NCBI GenBank assembly: GCA_009774895.1
Contig: VSOO01000049.1
Coordinates: forward strand, 1-9,387
DNA length: 9,387 nucleotides
Direction: 5' to 3'
Origin: Alistipes sp.
GTDB lineage: Bacteria > Bacteroidota > Bacteroidia > Bacteroidales > Rikenellaceae
The notes under the pieces are model-generated. The model saw nothing but the letters and a program-made list of their open reading frames with translations. It did not search any database and had not been told where the DNA came from. Positions 1 through 5,926 of this stretch are shown here, one piece after another. A program made the translations under genes and the position numbers. Position 1 is the stretch's first letter, and each line of letters begins with the position of its first letter.

Positions 1-39
1 AGCCTCGAATTCCATTATAGAGGTTACTGTTTTTGAAGC

Positions 40-66
40 CCCCGCCGCACGTGCATTGCGGCGGGG
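40..66. repeat. GC-rich perfect inverted repeat (hairpin)
   Basis: A 10-bp arm CCCCGCCGCA (40-49) is perfectly complementary to TGCGGCGGGG (57-66) around a 7-nt loop. Neither side carries a T-tract in the transcribed direction, so it is not a clear intrinsic terminator. It may be the remains of the 3' end of a gene left of the window or part of a dispersed intergenic repeat. The inverted repeat is seen directly; its function is unknown. Confidence 0.5.
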
Positions 67-162
67 TTCGCGGGGGGCGGAGTGCAACGGGATGCAACGG
101 GGTGCGCGGCTCGGTTATTTCTGTTTTTGTTTCCATTTTCATTTCTGACACTTTTACGGGTT

Positions 163-180
163 GCGGCTCTATTGAGCCGC
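163..180. repeat. Small hairpin
   Basis: GCGGCTC (163-169) and GAGCCGC (174-180) form a perfect 7-bp stem with a TATT loop. It follows the AT-rich patch at 111-158. No T-tract follows on either strand, so a terminator role is not supported. Confidence 0.4.
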
Positions 181-269
181 GCGGGCCGCAGCCTTGGGGC
201 GGCGGAGGCCCGCAACTTCGCTGTCGCTCCGTGCGGCCACTCCGCAGGCTGCCGCCCGGCGTCGCAATC

Positions 270-292
270 CTGAGGAGCAGGCTCCGCCTCAG
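270..292. repeat. Inverted repeat upstream of the MATE promoter
   Basis: CTGAGG (270-275) is complementary to CCTCAG (287-292), and the interior can pair further (GGAGC with GCTCC). It lies 13 nt before the promoter-associated dyad at 305-333. Only the symmetry is seen; whether it is a protein site or a repeat remnant cannot be told from one copy. Confidence 0.35.
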
Positions 293-304
293 ATACTCCC
301 GCGC

Positions 305-353
305 GGCAAAATGCAAGCAAGCTTGCTTTTGCCCTCGCTTATTCGTACCTTTG
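305..353 (+). promoter_or_regulatory. Promoter of the MATE gene with overlapping nested inverted repeat
   Basis: The -7 box TACCTTTG (346-353) matches the Bacteroidota consensus TAnnTTTG, and CTTG (322-325) sits 20 nt upstream as the -33 box. The predicted start of transcription is just past 356, giving a leader of about 35 nt before the ATG at 394. The -33 box lies inside a dyad: outer arms GGCAAAA (305-311) and TTTTGCC (327-333), inner arms GCAAG (313-317) and CTTGC (322-326), loop CAAG, one bulged T. A 14-bp perfect palindrome (315-328) is part of it. A near-copy precedes ricT (1807-1858). An operator or a repeat family is possible. Confidence 0.7.
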
Positions 354-393
354 CAGTTTTTCGGCCGGAATTTGGCCGGTAAAGATACGGAGC

Positions 394-1752
394 ATGTACA
401 GTTTTTCGAGATACAAAACGCAATACAAGGCCAACTTGCGCCTTGCGCTGCCCGTGGTGCTGACCCAGGTGGGGCAGATCCTGGTGCAGATCGCCGACAA
501 CGTGATGGTGGGCCGCTTCGGCGGCGGCGACCCCACGCCGCTGGCCGCCGTGTCGTTCGGCGGCTCGGTTTTCTTCATCGTCTTCATCGCCACGATCGGT
601 CTCGCCCTGGGCCTCACGCCGCTCGTGGGCGAACTCTATGCCCGGGGCGACCGGCGCCACTCGGCGGCCTATTTCCAAAACGGCATCGCTTTCTACACGC
701 TGCTCGGATTCGTGGCCATGGCCGTGCAACTGGCCGCCGTGCCGCTCATGAGCCGCATGGGGCAGCCGGCCGACGTGGTGGAGCAGGCGATTCCCTACTA
801 CCGCATGCTGGCGTACAGCATGCCCTGCGTGATGCTTTTCTTCTCGTTCAAGCAGTTCCTGGAGGGCGTGGGCAACACCAAGGCCGAGATGGCGACCACC
901 ATCGTGTGCAACCTGGCCAACGTGGGTTTCAACTGGCTCTTCATCTACGGCAACCTCGGCTTCGCCGCCATGGGCGCCGCGGGTGCGGGTCTGGGCACGC
1001 TGCTCTCGCGCATGCTGGCTCCGGTGCTGATGATCGGCTATTTTTACAGCCGCCGGCGCTACCGCGTCTACTTCGACTATTTCGCGTGGGGCAACTTCTC
1101 GTGGGGTGCGGTCCGTGCGCTGCTGCGCATGGGCGTGCCGATCGCCATGCAGATGTTCCTCGAATCGTCGGCTTTCGTGGGCACGAGCATCATGACCGGG
1201 TGGTTCGACCGCGTGGCGGTCATCAGCGCCTATCAGATCACCATGACGCTGGGCAACTGCGCTTTCATGGTGGTCATGTCGATCGGTGCCGCCACCACCA
1301 TCCGCGTGTCGCACTGCTACGGCGCCCGCCGCATCCGCGAACTCGGCGCCGCGGCCCGCGCCTCGTTCCACCTGGTGGTGGCGTGGAACCTCATTGCGGC
1401 GCTGTGCTTCATCGCGCTGAGGAACATCATCCCGCTCTGGTTCACGTCGAACGCCGAGGCGATCGCCCTGGCGTCGGAGCTGCTGCTCTATGTGGCGCTG
1501 TATCAGCTGATGGACGGCATACAGAACGTGTCGGTGGGCATTCTGCGCGGCATACAGGACGTGCGGATACTCATTCCGATCGCTCTGGTCTCCTACTGGC
1601 TGTTCAACCTGCCCGTGGGGTATCTTCTGGGCTTCGTGTGCGGCATGGGGGCCAAGGGGCTGGTGCTCGGATTCACCTTCGGCCTGACGTGCGCTGCGGT
1701 GCTGCTGATCGCCCGCATCCGCCGTTCGATCGACGGGCTGCGGCGCGTCTGA
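394..1752 (+). CDS. MATE family (NorM-type) multidrug/cation antiporter
   Basis: This inner-membrane transporter would expel cationic drugs or metabolites in exchange for Na+ or H+. The 452-residue protein has about 12 hydrophobic segments in two similar six-helix lobes, the usual MATE size and fold. Family features include QIADNVMVG (residues 32-40), FLEGVGNTKAEM (155-166), MFLESSAF (254-261), SAYQITM (278-284) and QLMDGIQNVSVG (371-382). Asp35, Glu257 and Asp374 fall where Vibrio NorM has its acidic cation-site residues Asp36, Glu255 and Asp371, which suggests a working Na+ site; this alignment is by eye. The C-terminus is short and basic (RIRRSIDGLRRV). The ATG at 394 directly precedes the first helix and lies about 35 nt after the predicted transcription start. 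The gene appears monocistronic or reads into ricT. The substrate cannot be predicted. Confidence 0.93.
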   Translation: MYSFSRYKTQYKANLRLALPVVLTQVGQILVQIADNVMVGRFGGGDPTPLAAVSFGGSVFFIVFIATIGLALGLTPLVGELYARGDRRHSAAYFQNGIAFYTLLGFVAMAVQLAAVPLMSRMGQPADVVEQAIPYYRMLAYSMPCVMLFFSFKQFLEGVGNTKAEMATTIVCNLANVGFNWLFIYGNLGFAAMGAAGAGLGTLLSRMLAPVLMIGYFYSRRRYRVYFDYFAWGNFSWGAVRALLRMGVPIAMQMFLESSAFVGTSIMTGWFDRVAVISAYQITMTLGNCAFMVVMSIGAATTIRVSHCYGARRIRELGAAARASFHLVVAWNLIAALCFIALRNIIPLWFTSNAEAIALASELLLYVALYQLMDGIQNVSVGILRGIQDVRILIPIALVSYWLFNLPVGYLLGFVCGMGAKGLVLGFTFGLTCAAVLLIARIRRSIDGLRRV

Positions 1753-1770
1753 CGCCGCGCGGCGGGTTTT
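1753..1770 (+). terminator. Weak terminator-like palindrome after the MATE gene
   Basis: Immediately after the stop codon, the palindrome CGCCGCGCGGCG (1753-1764) is followed by GG and TTTT (1767-1770). It can form only a 4-bp stem with a 4-nt loop, and the T-tract is short, so termination would be weak at best. The separate promoter at 1826-1858 makes some termination plausible. Confidence 0.25.
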
Positions 1771-1806
1771 CCAGCCCCTAAGGCCGCGCCGCCGGCGCTT
1801 CGTCCG

Positions 1807-1858
1807 GGTAAAATCGCAAATAAAATTTGCTTTTGCTCGTGACTTATTCGTATCTTTA
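1807..1858 (+). promoter_or_regulatory. Promoter of ricT with nested inverted repeat, near-copy of the 305-353 element
   Basis: The -7 box TATCTTTA (1851-1858) differs from TAnnTTTG only at the last base; TTTG (1826-1829) lies 21 nt upstream. The inner arms GCAAAT (1816-1821) and ATTTGC (1825-1830) close a 3-nt AAA loop, and the outer arms GGTAAAA (1807-1813) and TTTTGCT (1831-1837) pair with two G-T wobbles. The segment TTGCTTTTGC and then CTTATTCGTAnCTTT is shared with the MATE promoter. The predicted start of transcription near 1862-1866 leaves a leader of only about 11-15 nt before the ATG at 1877. Confidence 0.65.
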
Positions 1859-1876
1859 CGCAAATTATTGTCTACG

Positions 1877-3757
1877 ATGGATTCTACCAAACCAAATAAC
1901 GGCTGCTGCTGCACGCCCGAGGTGGGGCGCGGATGCGCATTCTGCGCGTGCGACGCCGAACCCGAAGCCGTGCTCCGCGACGGCTGCTTCAAACTGCACG
2001 AAACGCCCTGGCTCGAAGGCTATCCCGAGGGGGTGCCGTCGGACATCTTCGAGGTCCGGTTCAAGAATACGCGCCGCGGCTTCTACCGCAACGTGAACGA
2101 CCTGCCGCTCAAGCGCGGCGACGTGGTGGCCGTGGAGGCCTCGCCGGGGCATGACATCGGCATCGTGTCGCTCACGGGCGAGCTGGCCCTGCGCCAGATG
2201 CGGCGCACGGGCTTCGTGCCCTTCAACGGCGAGTTCCGCAAGATTTACCGCAAGGCCAAGCCCTACGACATCGAGCGCTGGCAGGAGGCGATCGCCCTCG
2301 AACACGAGACCATGATCCAGGCGCGGCAGATCGCCGCCGACATGGGGCTGAACATGAAGATCGGCGACGTGGAGTACCAGGGCGACAAGATCAAGGCCAT
2401 ATTCTACTATATCGCCGACGAACGCGTCGATTTCCGCGAGCTGATAAAGGTCTTCGCCGAGCGCTTCCGCATCCGCATCGAGATGAAGCAGATCGGTGCG
2501 CGCCAGGAGGCGGGCCGCATCGGCGGCCTGGGGGCCTGCGGGCGCGAGCTGTGCTGCGCGTCGTGGATCGCGGGCTTTTCGAGCGTCACGACGGGTGCCG
2601 CCCGCATGCAGGACATCTCGCTCAACCCCCAGAAGCTGGCCGGGCAGTGCTCGAAGCTGAAGTGCTGCATGATGTACGAATACGACACCTATGTCGATGC
2701 GCGCAAGGACTTCCCGCGCGTGCGCGAGCCGTTGCAGACCGTCGATGGCGAGTTCTTCCTGCTCAAGACCGACATTCTGGGCGGCACGATGACTTTCGGC
2801 ACGAGCCGCGATACGCTGGCCAATGTGGTCACGCTGCCCGTGGCGCGCGTGAAGGAGATCATCGCGCTGAACCGTGCGGGTACGAAGGTCGAACGCTTGC
2901 AGGACCAGGATGTCGCGCCGGCGGTCGAGGAGCCCGATTACCGGGCCGAGGAGGACAGCATCACGCGCTTCGACAAGGCGCGCCGCCGCAAGAAGGGGCG
3001 CGGAAAGGAGGCCAAGGCAGCGGAGAAAACCTCCGGCGAAGGGGCCGTGGCGGCGGAGTCGTCGGAGGGCGGACAGAGCGGCGAGCCGCGTGCGCCGAAG
3101 GGGCGTCGCGGCCGGCAGCAGCGTGCTGCGGGTGCCGAGAACCGCGAGGAGCTGAGCGGGCGCGAACGTGCGAACCGCGAGCCGCGCGACGGGGGCGAGG
3201 AGCGCAAGGCCCGCGAACCGAAAGAGCGCCGCGACGAGCGCGCTCCGCGCGAAGGTGCTTCGCGTGACGGTGTCGAAAGCCGGGAGGGGCGTGAGCCCCG
3301 CACTTCGGGCGACGGCCGCGGGCCGCGCGAGGAGCGCGGAAACCGTCCGGCGCGCGAACGCCGCGAGGGAGACGAGAAACGCGAGACCCGTGCACTGCGC
3401 GGCGTCCGCGGACGCCGCGCGGATGCGGCGTCGGAGGCTCCGGCGGGGGATGCGGGGCGCGGCGAAGGGTCCGCCGTGCAGACGCCGAACGCGGAGGCCG
3501 GTGCCTCGGCGCACGATACCCGCGGCCGCAACCGCCGTTCGGGTCGCAACGACCGGAACCGGGGCCGCGGCGGAGCATCGGAGGGCGGTGCGCAGCATGC
3601 CGAGGGCGGTGCGCGCCGTGAGGCCGGCGCTCCGGAGGGCGGAGAGGCGGGAGGCCCGCGTCGTCCGCGCCGCGGCGACGGAGGTGGAAGAAGCACGGGC
3701 GAGGCTTCGGGCGAGGCGCGGCAAGGTGCCGGAACCGGAGCGCACGAAACGAAATAG
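1877..3757 (+). CDS. ricT: RicT-like PSP1-domain iron-sulfur protein with long RE/RG-rich tail
   Basis: RicT (YaaT) in Bacillus forms a complex with RicA and RicF that carries 4Fe-4S clusters and assists RNase Y-dependent mRNA processing; the Bacteroidota protein is named by homology. The 626 residues divide into a Cys-rich head (C10, C11, C12, C20, C23, C25, then GCFKL with C37), the PSP1 core at about 55-345, and a disordered tail at about 355-626. The core shows FKNTRRGFYRN (62-72), VAVEASPGHDIGIVSLTG (84-101) and the paired cluster motifs CGRELCCASW (C221, C226, C227) and GQCSKLKCCMMYE (C258, C263, C264). The tail is rich in Arg, Glu and Gly and ends with short EGGA repeats. Related proteins are usually about 400 residues, so the tail is exceptional. 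The ATG at 1877 is preferred over an in-frame TTG at 1868, because it is the stronger codon and fits the short leader. The gene is followed 7 nt later by gldH. Confidence 0.9.
   Translation: MDSTKPNNGCCCTPEVGRGCAFCACDAEPEAVLRDGCFKLHETPWLEGYPEGVPSDIFEVRFKNTRRGFYRNVNDLPLKRGDVVAVEASPGHDIGIVSLTGELALRQMRRTGFVPFNGEFRKIYRKAKPYDIERWQEAIALEHETMIQARQIAADMGLNMKIGDVEYQGDKIKAIFYYIADERVDFRELIKVFAERFRIRIEMKQIGARQEAGRIGGLGACGRELCCASWIAGFSSVTTGAARMQDISLNPQKLAGQCSKLKCCMMYEYDTYVDARKDFPRVREPLQTVDGEFFLLKTDILGGTMTFGTSRDTLANVVTLPVARVKEIIALNRAGTKVERLQDQDVAPAVEEPDYRAEEDSITRFDKARRRKKGRGKEAKAAEKTSGEGAVAAESSEGGQSGEPRAPKGRRGRQQRAAGAENREELSGRERANREPRDGGEERKAREPKERRDERAPREGASRDGVESREGREPRTSGDGRGPREERGNRPARERREGDEKRETRALRGVRGRRADAASEAPAGDAGRGEGSAVQTPNAEAGASAHDTRGRNRRSGRNDRNRGRGGASEGGAQHAEGGARREAGAPEGGEAGGPRRPRRGDGGGRSTGEASGEARQGAGTGAHETK
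3581..3614 (+). repeat. 13-bp direct repeat in the ricT tail
   Basis: GAGGGCGGTGCGC occurs at 3581-3593 and again at 3602-3614, a 21-bp period that keeps the reading frame and encodes EGGAQHA then EGGARRE. A looser third unit (EGG) follows. This points to local duplication as one way the tail grew. Confidence 0.7.
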
Positions 3758-3764
3758 CGTACCG

Positions 3765-4325
3765 ATGAACGTGCGGTGTGTGGCGAGGCGTCGGAGCGGA
3801 CGGACGGGGCATGCGGTGCTGCGGTTTGCGGCTTCCGTGTGCGGCCGGATGCTGCGCGGCGTGCGCGAGCGGATGTGGGGCGGTATGGCGCCGCTCCGTG
3901 CCGCAGGATGCTGCCTGATGGTGGTTATGGCGCTCGTACTGACCTCCTGCACGTCGCCCTGCCGCATGATGGCGGACGTGGGCATAGGGGCGTGGCACGA
4001 GCCTGCCGAGCTGTTTATCGACAATGAGGACACGCTCGCGCCGTGCGATCTGCTGCTCGTCGTGCGGAGCAATACGGCGTTCGACGGCGATACGCTCACG
4101 CTGCGCATCGGCGTGCTGACGCCCGATTCGCTCCGTTGCGAGGAGTCGCTCCTGCTGAGCGTGCCGCGCGGCGGTTCGGCCGCCGTGGCGCGCGAGACGC
4201 AGACGGTCTATCGCCGCAACGTCGTGCTGGCCGATTCGGGCCGCTACGTCTTCACCGTCGTGCCGCAGCGCACGGTGCGCGGGATCGAAGCCGTGGGGCT
4301 CTTTCCCGTGCGGAAGCGGCCGTGA
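3765..4325 (+). CDS. gldH: GldH-like lipoprotein (gliding/T9SS-associated family)
   Basis: GldH is a lipoprotein needed for gliding in Flavobacterium; in non-gliding Bacteroidales it persists with unclear function. The C-terminal part fits the family: a W-containing segment after the lipidated Cys, alternating beta-strand-like sequence, then YRRNVVLADSGRYVFTVV and a final RTVRGIEAVGLFPV, matching the G-Y-F and R-GI-GL pattern I associate with GldH. A lipobox LTSC follows a hydrophobic run. Counted from the ATG at 3765, the lipid Cys is residue 62, too far for a normal signal peptide. In-frame ATGs at 3849, 3873 and 3885 give 34-, 26- and 22-residue pre-lipoprotein leaders and are attractive alternatives; 3765 is favoured only by tight coupling to ricT (7-nt gap) and its A-rich upstream context. 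Sequence similarity is modest and assigned by eye, helped by the ricT neighbour. Confidence 0.62.
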   Translation: MNVRCVARRRSGRTGHAVLRFAASVCGRMLRGVRERMWGGMAPLRAAGCCLMVVMALVLTSCTSPCRMMADVGIGAWHEPAELFIDNEDTLAPCDLLLVVRSNTAFDGDTLTLRIGVLTPDSLRCEESLLLSVPRGGSAAVARETQTVYRRNVVLADSGRYVFTVVPQRTVRGIEAVGLFPVRKRP

Positions 4326-4532
4326 GTCCGGCGGGGCGTTGCCGCGAGTATGGGGCGGCCGGCCGGGACGGAGGTAGGCCGGGGACGGAAAGTCGTCGGA
4401 ACGGAGCGAGCGGATCTTGTGCCCGGCAGTAGTGCTGCGGGGCGGAGGTGTCCGGTTGCGGCGGTGCGGCGGGGTGCATGTGCGGCCCGGGCCGAAGCAT
4501 CGGGCGGAGGATCGAATCAAAGAGACATAAAT
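4326..4532 (+). other. G-rich 207-bp gap between gldH and trmB
   Basis: No gene, terminator or TAnnTTTG box is visible. The frame of trmB stays open upstream to 4350, but that extension is Gly/Arg/Ala-rich and has no TrmB similarity. The gap holds two perfect palindromes, CGGCCGGCCG (4356-4365) and CGGCCCGGGCCG (4483-4494), and turns A-rich only in the last 20 nt before the start codon of trmB, as expected for a Bacteroidota translation start. It may be a long intra-operon spacer. Confidence 0.4.
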
Positions 4533-5279
4533 ATGGGTAAGGACAAATTGCGCAGGTTCGCCGAGAACCTGACATTCGAATGCCTGGTGCAGCCCCGGTT
4601 CGACGAGGTGTTCGGCCGGGATCATGCGCTCAAGGGGCGCTGGCACAGCGATTTTTTTCATAACGACCGTCCCATCGTGCTCGAACTGGGGTGCGGCAAG
4701 GGCGAGTATACGGTGGCGCTGGCCGAGCGCACGCCGGAGCGCAACTTCATCGGCATCGACATCAAGGGCGCCCGCATGTGGCGCGGTGCGAAGACCGCGA
4801 CCGAGCGCGGCATGGGCAACGTGGGTTTTCTGCGTACGCGCATCGAGCTGATCGGTTCGTTTTTCGCCCCGGGCGAGGTGGACGAGATCTGGATCACCTT
4901 CCCCGATCCGCAGCTCAGGACCAAGCGGGCGCGCAAGCGCCTTACGGCGCCCGGGTTCCTCGCGGCCTATGCGCGGATGCTGGCGCCGGGCGGCACCATC
5001 CATCTGAAGACCGACTCGAAGCACCTCTACGCCTACACCCAAGCCGTGATCGCACGCTTCGGCCTGCCGTGCGCCGAAGCCACCGACGACCTCTACGGCA
5101 GCGGCCGCGCCGACGACGTGCTGTCGGTCCGCACGGCCTACGAGCAGCGTTTCCTGGAGATGGGACTGCCGATCACCTACACCCGGTTCGGGCTGGGCGA
5201 CCGCACGGAGTTCGCTCCCTTCGCGTGGGAGGGCGACGACGCGGCGGAGAAGGACAACGAAGCGGAGCGCGGCCGGTAG
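4533..5279 (+). CDS. trmB: tRNA (guanine-N7-)-methyltransferase TrmB
   Basis: TrmB uses S-adenosylmethionine to make 7-methylguanosine at position 46 in the variable loop of tRNAs; it is cytoplasmic. The 248-residue Rossmann methyltransferase carries the SAM-binding motif ELGCGKGEYT (51-60), GIDIKGARMWRGAK (74-87), the signature FPDPQLRTKRARKRL (123-137), HLKTDSKHLYAYT (157-169) and TAYEQRFLEMG (201-211). The PDPQ form, in place of the PDPW of Escherichia coli, is what I expect in this phylum. The last 14 residues are a charged extension after the conserved fold. The ATG at 4533 sits after an A-rich stretch and gives the family-like MGKDKLRRFAEN start. It lies between gldH and tadA on the same strand with no terminator seen between them. 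Confidence 0.95.
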   Translation: MGKDKLRRFAENLTFECLVQPRFDEVFGRDHALKGRWHSDFFHNDRPIVLELGCGKGEYTVALAERTPERNFIGIDIKGARMWRGAKTATERGMGNVGFLRTRIELIGSFFAPGEVDEIWITFPDPQLRTKRARKRLTAPGFLAAYARMLAPGGTIHLKTDSKHLYAYTQAVIARFGLPCAEATDDLYGSGRADDVLSVRTAYEQRFLEMGLPITYTRFGLGDRTEFAPFAWEGDDAAEKDNEAERGR

Positions 5280-5346
5280 CCGCGTGCGGCTGCGGCACGG
5301 AGCTTGTCCGGAGGCGGAGGGCGGCCGGCGGCGCAGCGGCGGAAAC

Positions 5347-5360
5347 CGGGCCTGGGCCCG
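5347..5360 (+). repeat. Short GC hairpin just upstream of tadA
   Basis: CGGGC (5347-5351) and GCCCG (5356-5360) pair around CTGG, ending 16 nt before the tadA start codon. No T-tract follows, so it is not a terminator. It could modulate access to the tadA start or be a chance structure in G+C-rich DNA. Confidence 0.3.
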
Positions 5361-5376
5361 AACAATTGCAGACCAA

Positions 5377-5829
5377 ATGACGGAAGAGACGACACGGACC
5401 GACGAACGGTTCATGCGCTTGGCGCTCGACGAGGCGCGCAAGGCCCGCGAGGCGGGCGAGGTGCCCATCGGCGCCGTGGTGACGGCCGGAGGGCGGGTGA
5501 TCGGCCGCGGCCACAACCTGGTGGAGACGCTCGCCGACCCCACGGCCCATGCCGAGATGCAGGCCATCACGGCCGCGACCGCGACGCTCGGGGGCAAGTA
5601 TTTGCAGGATTGCACGCTCTATGTGACCGTGGAGCCGTGCATCATGTGCGCCGGGGCCATCGGCTGGAGCCAGCTGGGCCGCATCGTGTGGGGCGCCGAC
5701 GACCCGAAGAAGGGCTGGAGACGCTATTGCGACGCGGTGTTCCATCCGCGTGCGACCGTCGTGCGGGGCGTGCTGGCCGAAGAGTGCGAGGAGCTGATGC
5801 GCAATTTTTTCGCCTCTTTGCGCGTTTAG
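5377..5829 (+). CDS. tadA: tRNA-specific adenosine deaminase TadA
   Basis: TadA deaminates the wobble adenosine 34 of tRNA-Arg(ACG) to inosine so that it reads CGU, CGC and CGA. The 150-residue protein has the full cytidine-deaminase-like zinc site: HAE (His58, catalytic Glu60) within DPTAHAEMQAI, and PCIMCAGA (Cys88, Cys91). The segments EVPIGAVV (28-35) and GRGHNLVE (43-50) are typical of TadA and contain the conserved Asn of the substrate pocket. Length is normal. The ATG at 5377 is chosen because the family start lies here; the open frame upstream is low-complexity. The 97-bp gap after trmB has no promoter box that I can see. The next promoter begins 2 nt after the stop codon of this gene. 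Confidence 0.95.
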   Translation: MTEETTRTDERFMRLALDEARKAREAGEVPIGAVVTAGGRVIGRGHNLVETLADPTAHAEMQAITAATATLGGKYLQDCTLYVTVEPCIMCAGAIGWSQLGRIVWGADDPKKGWRRYCDAVFHPRATVVRGVLAEECEELMRNFFASLRV

Positions 5830-5831
5830 AC

Positions 5832-5862
5832 TTTGGAATATATATAAAAAGGGCTATTTTTG
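5832..5862 (+). promoter_or_regulatory. Consensus Bacteroidota promoter of the TPR gene
   Basis: TTTG (5832-5835), 19 nt, then TATTTTTG (5855-5862) is a perfect TTTG-N19-TAnnTTTG arrangement inside an AT-rich patch that stands out from the G+C-rich surroundings. It starts 2 nt after the tadA stop codon. The predicted transcription start near 5866-5870 leaves a leader of about 60 nt before the ATG at 5927. This is the best promoter in the window and implies independent, probably strong, expression of the TPR gene. Confidence 0.82.
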
Positions 5863-5926
5863 CATGCGGCATGCCGGCGGGTGCATGTCTTTTACGCTGA
5901 CGAAATCTAAAACCATGATAACCGAA

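Larger units (their letters stand above)
1..345. other. Gene-free leader region with several inverted repeats
   Basis: I see no credible gene here. Reading frames that cross it are GC-driven and encode Arg/Pro/Ala-rich strings with no domain. It contains the hairpin at 40-66, a tandem decamer (TGCAACGGG type, 82-101), an AT-rich patch (111-158), a 7-bp hairpin GCGGCTC-TATT-GAGCCGC (163-180), and a CTGAGG/CCTCAG inverted repeat (270-292) just before the promoter of the MATE gene. The density of small dyads suggests a composite, possibly dispersed, intergenic element rather than decayed coding sequence, but this is inference. Confidence 0.5.

Noticed and set aside
126..156. Promoter TTTG-N19-CACTTTTA in the AT-rich patch
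   Set aside because: The -7 match lacks both the first T and the last G of the consensus and no gene follows before the better promoter at 322-353.
33..1781. 582-residue + strand frame overlapping the MATE gene
   Set aside because: Out of frame with the obvious 12-helix transporter; low-complexity Arg/His/Gly product.
1868..1876. TTG start for ricT adding three residues
   Set aside because: The ATG at 1877 is a stronger start and a TTG at 1868 would leave almost no leader after the predicted transcription start.
289..1992. 567-residue minus-strand open frame opposite the MATE gene
   Set aside because: Full of His/Arg/Glu strings arising from the complement of membrane-helix codons; no domain.
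1865..4108. 747-residue minus-strand open frame opposite ricT
   Set aside because: Antisense shadow of the ricT reading frame; no family motif and low-complexity Arg/Ala/Leu composition.
2961..5615. 884-residue open frame on the minus strand across ricT, gldH, trmB and tadA
   Set aside because: It covers four well-supported + strand genes; its composition is Arg/Pro/His/Ala-rich with no domain, as expected from the complement of G+C-rich codons.
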